From assembly GCA_036644375.1 (NCBI GenBank), contig JAVXQD010000004.1, positions 1 to 64,000 on the forward strand: a stretch of 64,000 nucleotides of DNA. Direction: 5' to 3'. The first letter of the stretch is position 1. Each line of letters opens with the position of its first letter. The position numbers were made by a program, and so were the translations under genes. Shown piece after piece: positions 17,361-25,062 of the stretch. Source of the DNA: CALWZE01 sp036644375. Its GTDB lineage: Bacteria; Bacillota; Clostridia; Oscillospirales; Ruminococcaceae. Below the pieces are notes generated by a model. The model saw only the letters and a program-made list of their open reading frames with translations, did no database searches and had not been told where the DNA came from.

Positions 17361-18989
17361 ATGGCTAAGGATTTAAAATACGGCGAGGACGCACGCAAGG
17401 TCTTAAAAGCAGGTATCGACAAGCTTGCCGATACAGTTAAAATCACACTCGGACCCAAGGGGCGCAATGTCGTTCTTGACAAAAAGTTCGGTGCGCCGTT
17501 AATCACAAACGATGGTGTTACGATAGCAAAGGAAATCGAGCTTGAGGACAAGTTTGAAAACATGGGCGCACAGCTTATCAAAGAAGCCGCGACAAAGACC
17601 AATGATGCAGCCGGAGACGGAACAACAACCGCAACTCTGTTTACACAGGCAATGGTCGGCGAGGGTATGAAGGTCGTTTCATCGGGTGCAAATCCGATGG
17701 TGCTTCACAAGGGTATGACAAAAGCGGTAGAAGCGGCTGTCAAGGCAATTATCGCCAACAGCAAGCAGGTCAGCGGCTCAGGTGACATTGCCCGCGTTGC
17801 GACTGTTTCTGCGGGAGACGAGTTTATAGGCAAGCTCATTGCCGAGGCGATGGAAAAGGTTACAAACGACGGTGTTATCACAATAGAAGAGTCTAAAACA
17901 GCCGAGACCTACACAGAGGTTGTTGAGGGCATGCAGTTTGACCGCGGATATATCACTCCGTACCTTGTCACCGATACAGAGAAGATGGAGGCTGTGCTCG
18001 ACAACGCTTCAATTCTCATTACAGACAAGAAAATAAGCAACATTCAGGAGATTCTTCCCCTTCTTGAGCAGATTGTTCAGACGGGCAAAAAGCTTCTTAT
18101 CATCGCTGAGGACGTTGAGGGTGACGCACTTGCCAACCTCATTGTGAACAAGCTTCGCGGCACATTTGTGTGCGTAGCGGTCAAGGCTCCGGGCTTCGGC
18201 GACCGCCGCAAGGAAATGCTGCAGGATATTGCAATTCTTACAGGCGGACGCGTTATCAGCGAGGAGCTTGGACTTACGCTGCAGGATGCTAAGATCGAGG
18301 ATCTCGGTTCTGCCTCCAAAGTACAGGTCAAGAAAGAAAACACCATCATTATGGGCGGCAACGGCGACAAAAAGGCGATTGCTGACCGTGTCGGACAGAT
18401 TCGTGCTCAGATTGAGACAACAACCTCCGATTTCGATCGCGAGAAGCTCCAAGAGCGTCTTGCAAAGCTCGCCGGCGGCGTAGCGGTTATCAGAGTCGGT
18501 GCGGCAACAGAGATTGAGATGAAAGAGAAAAAGCTTCGCATAGAGGATGCTCTTTCCGCTACAAAGGCTGCTGTTGAAGAGGGAATCGTCGCAGGCGGCG
18601 GTGTGGCGTTCATAAACGCAATGCCGGCGGTTGAGAAGATTGTCGAGACATTGTCCGAGGACGAAAAAATCGGTGCCCGCATAATCCTCAAGGCACTCGA
18701 GGCTCCTGTTCGCCAGATAGCTATCAACGCGGGTCTTGAAGGCTCGGTTATCGTAGATAAGATTGTTGCATCGGGCAAGATAGGCTATGGCATGAACATG
18801 GTCACCGAAAAATACTGCGACCTTATTACAGAGGGTATAGTTGACCCGACAAAGGTTTCGCGTTCAGCGCTGCAAAATGCGGCGTCGGTGGCTGCAATGG
18901 TGCTCACAACCGAAGCGCTTGTCGGAGATATCCCCGAGGAGACACCTGCAATGCCGGGTGGCGGCGGCGGAATGGGCGGAATGTATTAA
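17361..18989 (+). CDS. groEL: chaperonin GroEL
   Basis: 542-residue 60-kDa chaperonin folding cytosolic proteins in an ATP-driven double ring. Hallmarks: KITLGPKGRNVVLDK near the N-terminus, the ATP-site DAAGDGTTTATLF, the apical-domain segments, AAVEEGIVAGGGVA, and the C-terminal glycine/methionine tail PGGGGGMGGMY. AAGGAGTGG precedes the ATG. A terminator follows at 19019. This is the only chaperonin gene in the window. Confidence 0.99.
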   Translation: MAKDLKYGEDARKVLKAGIDKLADTVKITLGPKGRNVVLDKKFGAPLITNDGVTIAKEIELEDKFENMGAQLIKEAATKTNDAAGDGTTTATLFTQAMVGEGMKVVSSGANPMVLHKGMTKAVEAAVKAIIANSKQVSGSGDIARVATVSAGDEFIGKLIAEAMEKVTNDGVITIEESKTAETYTEVVEGMQFDRGYITPYLVTDTEKMEAVLDNASILITDKKISNIQEILPLLEQIVQTGKKLLIIAEDVEGDALANLIVNKLRGTFVCVAVKAPGFGDRRKEMLQDIAILTGGRVISEELGLTLQDAKIEDLGSASKVQVKKENTIIMGGNGDKKAIADRVGQIRAQIETTTSDFDREKLQERLAKLAGGVAVIRVGAATEIEMKEKKLRIEDALSATKAAVEEGIVAGGGVAFINAMPAVEKIVETLSEDEKIGARIILKALEAPVRQIAINAGLEGSVIVDKIVASGKIGYGMNMVTEKYCDLITEGIVDPTKVSRSALQNAASVAAMVLTTEALVGDIPEETPAMPGGGGGMGGMY

Positions 18990-19018
18990 TTCGCTCAATT
19001 AACTGATAAGTTAAGAAT

Positions 19019-19060
19019 AAATCACCCTGTTTATGACCATCATAGACAGGGTGATTTTTA
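19019..19060 (+). terminator. terminator of groESL, overlapping the ribosome site of the next gene
   Basis: Perfect 12-bp stem AAATCACCCTGT / ACAGGGTGATTT (19019-19030 with 19046-19057) and a T-rich tail. The descending arm contains GGGTGA (19049-19054), the only ribosome-binding-like sequence before ATG 19064. Confidence 0.8.
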
Positions 19061-19063
19061 ATT

Positions 19064-20647
19064 ATGAACAAACGTCTGCTGAGTCTTTTTATAATGTTTA
19101 TCGCGGGCTTTACTATTTTGCAGGCCCGACTGTTTATGCTGATGACCGATAATCTCACCGAGGAGGCATCAAGCTCCCAGAGCATTTACAAAACAACGGT
19201 TGCACAGAGCAGACCGGATTTTTTCGACTGCAACGGAACCAGAATCACGGGAGCGGGGATAACGGATTACGCGGTTCTGTTTCCGGGAGATAAGAGCAGC
19301 TATAATGTTATGTCATATCTGGACAGCGGCGGGATCGATTCATTTTTAAAAGGCATGGGAGGCAACACACCGTTTTTGCTCCCTCTTTTGGAGCCTATGC
19401 CCGCGGATAGTTTTATTGATACGGTAAAAGTGCGCGATAGATATGCCGAAAATCAGACGGCGGCACATCTTATAGGATATCTTGACTATGACAATAAGGG
19501 CGTGTCCGGTCTTGAGTCGGCATTTGAGGAATATTTCAGCAAAAACATCATCAATACAATTATGGAGGTAGAGGTAAACGCGCAGCAAATTCCATTGGAC
19601 GGTGTAAAACCGAGAATTTACAACAGTGGAATAGGCGGTGCGGGAGTTGAATTGACGATTGATTTGAGAATTCAAAAGGTATGTGAGCAAATTGCCGATA
19701 AGATGATGAAAAGCGGTGCAATCGTTGTTGTTGACAGCAATAACGGAGAGATTAAAGCTATGGTCAGCCGACCGAACTTTGATCCTGCGGATATAGCAGG
19801 AGCCATAGAGAGCGGAAATTCCGCACTTGTCAACAGGGCGATGACCGCATACAATGTCGGGTCAATCTATAAGCCGATTATTGCGGCGTGCGCGCTCGGA
19901 GCCGGCATAGATTCGGAATTCGGATTTGAGTGTACAGGTTCTGTTGAGATTGATGGTCAGAGCTATTCCTGTAACAACGGGACAGCGCACGGTCAGATGA
20001 ATGTCGAGACGGCTTTGATTAATTCCTGTAACACATATTTTATAGCGCTGGGGCAAAGGCTCGGCTCAGAGGCGGTATTCAATGTCGCAAGTGCAATCGG
20101 AGCGGGAAGAAGAATCACGCTGTATGACGGATTTTCAACCTCCTGTGCGAACATGCCGACAGTGTCTGAGCTGAACAAATACGGTGAACTGTGCAATCAC
20201 TGCTTCGGCCAGGGCAAGCTGCTTTTGACTCCGCTGCACGTTGCCGCCGCCACAAACAGCATTGCAAATAAAGGGAATTATATCGACCTCACACTTGTGA
20301 AAAAAGTCGGGGACTCTGTGTGCAAAGCTGGTGCGAACAGGGAGGTTTTCGAGTCCGAAAGCGCCAGTAGCGTCGCCGCTTTTATGGAAAAGGTTGTGAG
20401 CGAGGGCACGGGAAAAAATGCCGAGCCTGAAAATACAACTGCGGCGGGTAAAACAGGAACGGCACAGACAGGAAGCTATAATTCCGATGGAACCGAGAGG
20501 GTCATAGGGTGGTTTACAGGCTGGTTTCCGGCTGAAAGTCCTAAGTATACGGTTGTCGTAATGACCGAGGACGAGGGCTATGGATTTGAGAGTGCGGCAC
20601 CGATTTTTGCGCAGATAGCCGATGAGTTGACACTTAGAGTGTATTGA
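19064..20647 (+). CDS. penicillin-binding protein 2-type peptidoglycan D,D-transpeptidase
   Basis: 527-residue class B PBP: one N-terminal membrane helix (residues about 5-25), an extracytoplasmic dimerisation domain, then a transpeptidase domain. The catalytic set is complete: SxxK in GSIYKP, SxN in NSCNTYF, KTG in AGKTGTAQTGS. It crosslinks cell-wall peptides. The length and absence of PASTA domains place it with PbpA/FtsI-like proteins; whether it serves division, elongation or sporulation cannot be told. Its ATG follows the groEL terminator by only a few bases, and the only plausible ribosome site lies inside that terminator's stem. Confidence 0.9.
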   Translation: MNKRLLSLFIMFIAGFTILQARLFMLMTDNLTEEASSSQSIYKTTVAQSRPDFFDCNGTRITGAGITDYAVLFPGDKSSYNVMSYLDSGGIDSFLKGMGGNTPFLLPLLEPMPADSFIDTVKVRDRYAENQTAAHLIGYLDYDNKGVSGLESAFEEYFSKNIINTIMEVEVNAQQIPLDGVKPRIYNSGIGGAGVELTIDLRIQKVCEQIADKMMKSGAIVVVDSNNGEIKAMVSRPNFDPADIAGAIESGNSALVNRAMTAYNVGSIYKPIIAACALGAGIDSEFGFECTGSVEIDGQSYSCNNGTAHGQMNVETALINSCNTYFIALGQRLGSEAVFNVASAIGAGRRITLYDGFSTSCANMPTVSELNKYGELCNHCFGQGKLLLTPLHVAAATNSIANKGNYIDLTLVKKVGDSVCKAGANREVFESESASSVAAFMEKVVSEGTGKNAEPENTTAAGKTGTAQTGSYNSDGTERVIGWFTGWFPAESPKYTVVVMTEDEGYGFESAAPIFAQIADELTLRVY

Positions 20648-20949
20648 TTTCAGTGAAGCTCGGGATGTATTTTCTTCTCCGCTTACCCATTTAAACTTTC
20701 GCAGCTTGCATACTATCAAAATGTCCGATTCCTTGAATCGGAAAGTTTTGGAGAGGTGATTACATTGCGAATCCATATATCGCACTTTTCATATAAATCA
20801 ATCTAATATCTTTAGACAGCAATGCAAATACGCCAATAGGCGGCGGAAAACTCGGAATCGGTGAAATCTGTTATTTGCTTTGTGTCAATTGAATTTCGTA
20901 TATACGGCTTATATATATTTCGGATTGCCATGCATGAGATTTTTATCCC
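20648..20949. other. 302-bp intergenic region between PBP gene and alaS promoter
   Basis: Contains a perfect 8-bp hairpin TCCGATTC-CTT-GAATCGGA at 20724-20742 followed by AAGTTTTGG, a weak terminator candidate for the PBP gene. It also holds a strong GGAGAGGTG site followed by TTG and a 13-codon ORF (20765-20806), probably meaningless. No other gene visible. Confidence 0.5.
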
Positions 20950-20978
20950 TTGACAAAATGCAGAGGCAACAATATAAT
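20950..20978 (+). promoter_or_regulatory. consensus sigma-A promoter for alaS
   Basis: TTGACA (20950-20955), 17-bp spacer, TATAAT (20973-20978): perfect consensus at ideal spacing. Transcription should begin near 20985, giving a leader of about 290 nt that holds the T-box. Confidence 0.88.
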
Positions 20979-20984
20979 TACCAT

Positions 20985-21241
20985 GTAATGCAAAATATAG
21001 ATAAAAGCGAAAAAGCGGAAAACAGATAGCAAAAGCGCCAAAGAGAGTCGGGCTCACGGCTGAAAAGCCCGATGCGGACATTGCTTGCGTGCCGTCCGCC
21101 CAGCTTCGGTGAATGACCGACGTGATTGCCGCGTTAAGGCTTATATGAGCGGCGCATGTTGCAGTGCGCAATGTGGGTGGTACCGCGGAGCTTTGAAAAA
21201 AAGGCCTTCGTCCCTGTTTTGGGGCAAAGGTCTATATTTTT
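20985..21241 (+). promoter_or_regulatory. T-box riboswitch (tRNA-Ala-responsive leader)
   Basis: The T-box core GGGTGGTACCGCGG (21175-21188) pairs with uncharged tRNA acceptor ends. It is followed by a terminator, AGGCCTT...AAGGTCT (about 21202-21232) and a T-run at 21237-21241. A Stem-I-like AGAGAGTC lies near 21042-21049. When alanyl-tRNA is uncharged, the antiterminator forms and alaS is transcribed. The alanine specifier codon is inferred from the downstream gene; GCC near 21128 is one candidate, but I could not fold the leader. Confidence 0.92.
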
Positions 21242-21272
21242 GTAAATAATAAAGTCAAGACAGGTGAAAACA

Positions 21273-23906
21273 ATGGAATGGACAGGACTAAACGAGCTGC
21301 GCGAGCAGTTTCTGAGCTTTTTTCAAAGCAAGGATCACTGCCGTATGGAGAGCTTCCCGCTTGTACCGCAGGATGACAAAAGCCTTCTGCTGATAAACTC
21401 GGGCATGGCTCCGCTGAAAAAATATTTTCTCGGACAGGCGCGAGTGCCCGGAAACCGTGCGACGACATGCCAAAAGTGTATACGCACGCCGGATATCGAA
21501 AATGTCGGAAAAACAGCTCGGCACGGTACGTTTTTCGAAATGCTCGGGAATTTTTCGTTTGGGGATTATTTTAAGCACGATGCCACGCGGTGGGCGTGGG
21601 AATTTATGACTGAAGTTGTTAAAATGCCGATAGACAAGCTCTATGTCTCGGTTTTTGAGGATGACGACGAGGCTTATGAAATTTGGACAAAAGAGGTGGG
21701 AGTTGCGCCCGATCACATGGTTCGTCTCGGGCGCGACGACAACTTTTGGGAGATAGGCTCGGGCCCTTGCGGTCCCTGCTCAGAGATATACTTTGACCGT
21801 GGACCTGAACATGGCTGCGGCAGACCGGAATGTGCGGTAGGCTGTGAGTGCGACCGATTTGTGGAGTTTTGGAATCTTGTTTTCACCCAGTTCATTTCTG
21901 ACGGAAACGGCCACTATACGAAAATGGAGCGCGGCAATATCGATACCGGAATGGGTCTTGAGCGGCTTGCGTGTATCTGTCAGGACGTGGATAACCTGTT
22001 TGAGGTTGACACGATTCAGAATATAATTAAGCATATTGAAAAGATAGCAGGGGTTCGATACAAGGAGAATCAAAAGATTGATGTTTCACTCCGCGTCATC
22101 ACGGATCATATCCGTTCCACTGTGTTTATGGTCGGCGACGGAGTCGGACCCTCGAATAACGGGCGCGGCTATGTACTTCGACGTTTGCTCCGCCGTGCGG
22201 CTCGGCACGGACGTCTGCTCGGAATCAAAAAGCCCTTTTTGTTTGAGGTTGCCGACACGGTTATAAACGAAAATCTCAAATCATATCCGAATCTCAGTGA
22301 GAACCGCGACTATATCACGCGGGTAATTAAGGCTGAGGAGGAGACCTTTGCAAAAACCATCGATCAGGGCTCACAGCTGCTTTCCGACATTCTTGAGGAA
22401 ATGGATAAGAATGGGGAAAAGGTTATTTCGGGCGAAATAGCATTTAAGCTGAATGACACTTATGGTTTCCCGATAGACCTCACAAAGGAAATTGCCGCGG
22501 AGCGCGGATTCTCTGTGGACGAGGACGCTTTTAAAACCGAGCTTTCCGAGCAGAAAAAGCGCGGGCGTGCCGATACGCTGAAAAAGAAAATTTCGTGGGA
22601 ATCAGACCTGTTTAAGGGACTCGATATCAAATCGGAATTCGTGGGCTATGACACACTCGATTGTGACACTCAAATCGAGTTTATTATCTCAAACGGCGAG
22701 GTCGCAAACACAGCGTCCGAGGGCGACGAGGTAAAGCTTGTTTTGGGCAAAACTCCGTTTTATGCCGAGAGCGGTGGGCAGGTTGGAGATATCGGAACAG
22801 TCAAATGCGGCGCGGCAGCGGTTGAGATCACGGACTGTCAAAAAGCGAACGAGGGATTCTTTGTCCACACCGGAATTGTTGTGGGCGGAATGATTGAAAA
22901 GGGAGATTCCGCAAGGGCAATTGTTGACTCAAAGGCGCGGCGTGCGACAATGCGCAACCACACCTCGGCTCATCTTTTGCAAGCAGCTCTCAGAGAGGTA
23001 CTTGGTGACCACGTCCATCAGGCGGGCTCATATGTTGACCCACACAGAATGCGCTTTGACTTTTCGCACTTTGAGGCGATGACAGCCGATGAAATATCGA
23101 GAACAGAAGAGCTTGTGAATGAAAAAATCCTTGAGGCAATCGAGGTTAATCACAAGGTCATGCCGATAGAAGTCGCAAAGCAGGAGGGCGCTATGGCGCT
23201 GTTCGGCGAAAAGTACGGGGATATCGTCCGCGTTATTGATGTTCCGGGATTCTCCAAGGAGTTCTGCGGCGGAACACATGTCACGAATACCGCGCAGCTC
23301 GGACTTTTCAAAATTATTTCCGAAAGCTCGGTCGCTGCGGGAATCAGAAGAATAGAGGGTACTACCGGATTTGGCGTACTTGAAATTATACGGGATCAAA
23401 AGGCTTTGATTGATGAGGCAGCAGCGGCGTTTAAGCTCACAAACCATGCTGAGCTGCCCGCAAAGGCGAGAGCCGCAGCGCTGTCGCTGAAAAACGCAGA
23501 GCAGGAAATAGATAAGCTGAACGCACAGATGGCATCATCGGCAACGGCCGATATTGAAAAGGGTGCTGTTGATGTCGGCGGTCTGTCGGTAATGGCAGTA
23601 CGACTTGAGGGCGTGAAGTCGGACGCGCTTAAAACGATTGCCGACACGCTGAAAAGCAGCAGACCAAATTGTGTCGCGGTGCTTGCGGCGGTTGATGGCG
23701 ATAAAATCACACTTTGCGCGGCATGCGGCGCAGAAGCGGTCAAAAATGGCGTCAAGGCAGGAAGTGTCGTCAAGGAGACAGCAGCGCTTGTCGGCGGCTC
23801 GGGCGGCGGAAAGCCCGACATTGCAATGGCGGGCGGCAAGGATGTGGCAAAGCTCTCCGACGCGCTTAAGGCGGTTGCCGAAATCGTAAAAAAGCTGCGT
23901 TCATAG
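21273..23906 (+). CDS. alaS: alanyl-tRNA synthetase
   Basis: 877-residue class II synthetase charging tRNA-Ala. Visible: N-terminal WTGLNELREQFLSFF, class II motifs including GRGYVLRRLLRRAARHGR, the editing-domain zinc site (HTSAHLL and, later, CGGTHVTNTAQLG), and a C-terminal C-Ala/DHHA1 domain ending GGSGGGKPDIAMAGG. Start: ATG 21273 has AGGTGA 5 nt upstream; the GTG at 21264 lies inside that ribosome site and is rejected. Expression is controlled by the T-box leader directly upstream. Confidence 0.98.
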   Translation: MEWTGLNELREQFLSFFQSKDHCRMESFPLVPQDDKSLLLINSGMAPLKKYFLGQARVPGNRATTCQKCIRTPDIENVGKTARHGTFFEMLGNFSFGDYFKHDATRWAWEFMTEVVKMPIDKLYVSVFEDDDEAYEIWTKEVGVAPDHMVRLGRDDNFWEIGSGPCGPCSEIYFDRGPEHGCGRPECAVGCECDRFVEFWNLVFTQFISDGNGHYTKMERGNIDTGMGLERLACICQDVDNLFEVDTIQNIIKHIEKIAGVRYKENQKIDVSLRVITDHIRSTVFMVGDGVGPSNNGRGYVLRRLLRRAARHGRLLGIKKPFLFEVADTVINENLKSYPNLSENRDYITRVIKAEEETFAKTIDQGSQLLSDILEEMDKNGEKVISGEIAFKLNDTYGFPIDLTKEIAAERGFSVDEDAFKTELSEQKKRGRADTLKKKISWESDLFKGLDIKSEFVGYDTLDCDTQIEFIISNGEVANTASEGDEVKLVLGKTPFYAESGGQVGDIGTVKCGAAAVEITDCQKANEGFFVHTGIVVGGMIEKGDSARAIVDSKARRATMRNHTSAHLLQAALREVLGDHVHQAGSYVDPHRMRFDFSHFEAMTADEISRTEELVNEKILEAIEVNHKVMPIEVAKQEGAMALFGEKYGDIVRVIDVPGFSKEFCGGTHVTNTAQLGLFKIISESSVAAGIRRIEGTTGFGVLEIIRDQKALIDEAAAAFKLTNHAELPAKARAAALSLKNAEQEIDKLNAQMASSATADIEKGAVDVGGLSVMAVRLEGVKSDALKTIADTLKSSRPNCVAVLAAVDGDKITLCAACGAEAVKNGVKAGSVVKETAALVGGSGGGKPDIAMAGGKDVAKLSDALKAVAEIVKKLRS

Positions 23907-23941
23907 TTAATAGCTAATATTAAAGTGGGGGGGGGATAAGC

Positions 23942-24277
23942 ATGGATTGTCTTTTTTGTAAAATTGCTAACGGAGATATCCCGAGCGATAAGATATATGA
24001 GGACGACAGTGTGGTCGCATTTAATGACATTGACCCGAAGGCTCCGGTGCATTTTCTTGTAATTCCGAAGCAGCACATAGACAGCTGCGCCGACATTGAC
24101 AGAACCAATTCAGGGGTAGTTGCGCATATATTCGAAGTGATATCCGAAATTGCAAAAGATAAAAAGCTTGATAGCTTCCGAGTTGTGTCAAACACGGGTG
24201 AGCAGGCAGGGCAGAGTGTAAAGCATCTGCATTTTCATGTTCTTGCAAACCGCAGTCTGTCATGGCCTCCGGGTTGA
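23942..24277 (+). CDS. HIT family nucleotide-binding protein (HinT-like)
   Basis: 111-residue histidine-triad protein, hydrolysing nucleotide phosphoramidates. The N-terminal CLFCKIANGDIPS has the zinc-type cysteines, and the triad HLHFHVL is near the C-terminus, followed by the usual WPPG end. It lies 35 bp after alaS. The ribosome site is unusual: nine consecutive Gs (23927-23935) take the place of a normal AGGAGG. HinT proteins hydrolyse aminoacyl-adenylates, which fits a neighbour of an aminoacyl-tRNA synthetase. Confidence 0.93.
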   Translation: MDCLFCKIANGDIPSDKIYEDDSVVAFNDIDPKAPVHFLVIPKQHIDSCADIDRTNSGVVAHIFEVISEIAKDKKLDSFRVVSNTGEQAGQSVKHLHFHVLANRSLSWPPG

Positions 24278-24330
24278 TAAAATAAATTTTAAAGAACCGA
24301 AACAAATAATAATTTTTCAGGAGAATAATC

Positions 24331-24888
24331 ATGGATCAGAAATTCTACGAGCTAAAGGTTGCGGGATGTACGCGTCAGCTTCCGATATGCAAGGTCAACG
24401 ACGTCATATCTATTGCTGCATTTATCATGTTTTCGGATGTTGAAATTACAATAGCCTGCGCAGAGGAGCTGTTGAAAAAAGTACCTGATTTTGACGTAAT
24501 TGTCACGGCGGAGGCAAAGGGAATTCCGCTTGCCTATGAGATGGCGCGTCAAAGCGGCAAGCAGTATATCGCATGCCGCAAGATGAGCAAGCTGTACATG
24601 ACAGACCCCGTTATGGTTGAGGTTCAATCAATTACAACTGCGCGGAAGCAGACTCTTTATCTTGACAAGCATGAAATGGATTATTTAAACGGTAAAAAAG
24701 TGCTGATTGTCGACGACGTTATAAGCACAGGAGGTTCGCTTTATGCGCTTGAGAGCATCGTCAATAAGGCGGGCGGAAATATTGTGGGCAAAGCGGCGGT
24801 TCTTGCAGAGGGCGTTGCAAGCGAGAGAAGCGATATAATTTATCTCGAATTGCTTCCGACCTTTAATACCAAGGATTATTTTAACTGA
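24331..24888 (+). CDS. phosphoribosyltransferase family protein (Apt/Xpt-like)
   Basis: 185-residue type I phosphoribosyltransferase. The PRPP-binding loop VLIVDDVISTGGS is intact, and VIVTAEAKGIPLAYEMARQSG is the nucleobase-side segment seen in adenine and xanthine phosphoribosyltransferases. Probably purine salvage, although PRTase-fold regulators look similar. A CAGGAG site precedes ATG 24331. Same strand and close spacing to the HIT gene (53 bp), so likely the same transcript. Confidence 0.82.
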   Translation: MDQKFYELKVAGCTRQLPICKVNDVISIAAFIMFSDVEITIACAEELLKKVPDFDVIVTAEAKGIPLAYEMARQSGKQYIACRKMSKLYMTDPVMVEVQSITTARKQTLYLDKHEMDYLNGKKVLIVDDVISTGGSLYALESIVNKAGGNIVGKAAVLAEGVASERSDIIYLELLPTFNTKDYFN

Positions 24889-24914
24889 ATGCACTTTTTT
24901 ATCTAAAGCATAGA

Positions 24915-25043
24915 GTGAATATTTTGAAAAAAGGCAGGGGCTTTCGGAGAAAAGCAAATCAAAGCATTGTCACCGAACAGCCTGAAAAGCCGCCCGAAGC
25001 CGGGGCAATTATAGCTTCAGACTGCTCGGCGGGCACAAAATAA
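24915..25043 (+). CDS. possible 42-residue small ORF
   Basis: GTG 24915 to TAA 25041-25043. The product is basic at the start (ILKKGRGFRRKA) and proline/acid-rich later (EQPEKPPEAGA). It fills most of the 174-bp gap between the phosphoribosyltransferase and comEC genes. There is no convincing ribosome site before GTG 24915; TTG 24924 with GAGTGA upstream is an alternative. Not recognised; may be chance. Confidence 0.25.
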   Translation: MNILKKGRGFRRKANQSIVTEQPEKPPEAGAIIASDCSAGTK

Positions 25044-25062
25044 TTAAAAAGGTAACAGTGAT

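Noticed and set aside
18009..18778. Long minus-strand ORFs inside groEL
   Set aside because: Shadows of a strongly biased coding sequence; no ribosome sites and no protein-like content.
20765..20806. 13-codon TTG ORF behind a strong GGAGAGGTG site
   Set aside because: Too short, ends before the alaS promoter, probably chance.
21264..21272. GTG start for alaS
   Set aside because: The GTG lies within the AGGTGA ribosome site that serves ATG 21273.
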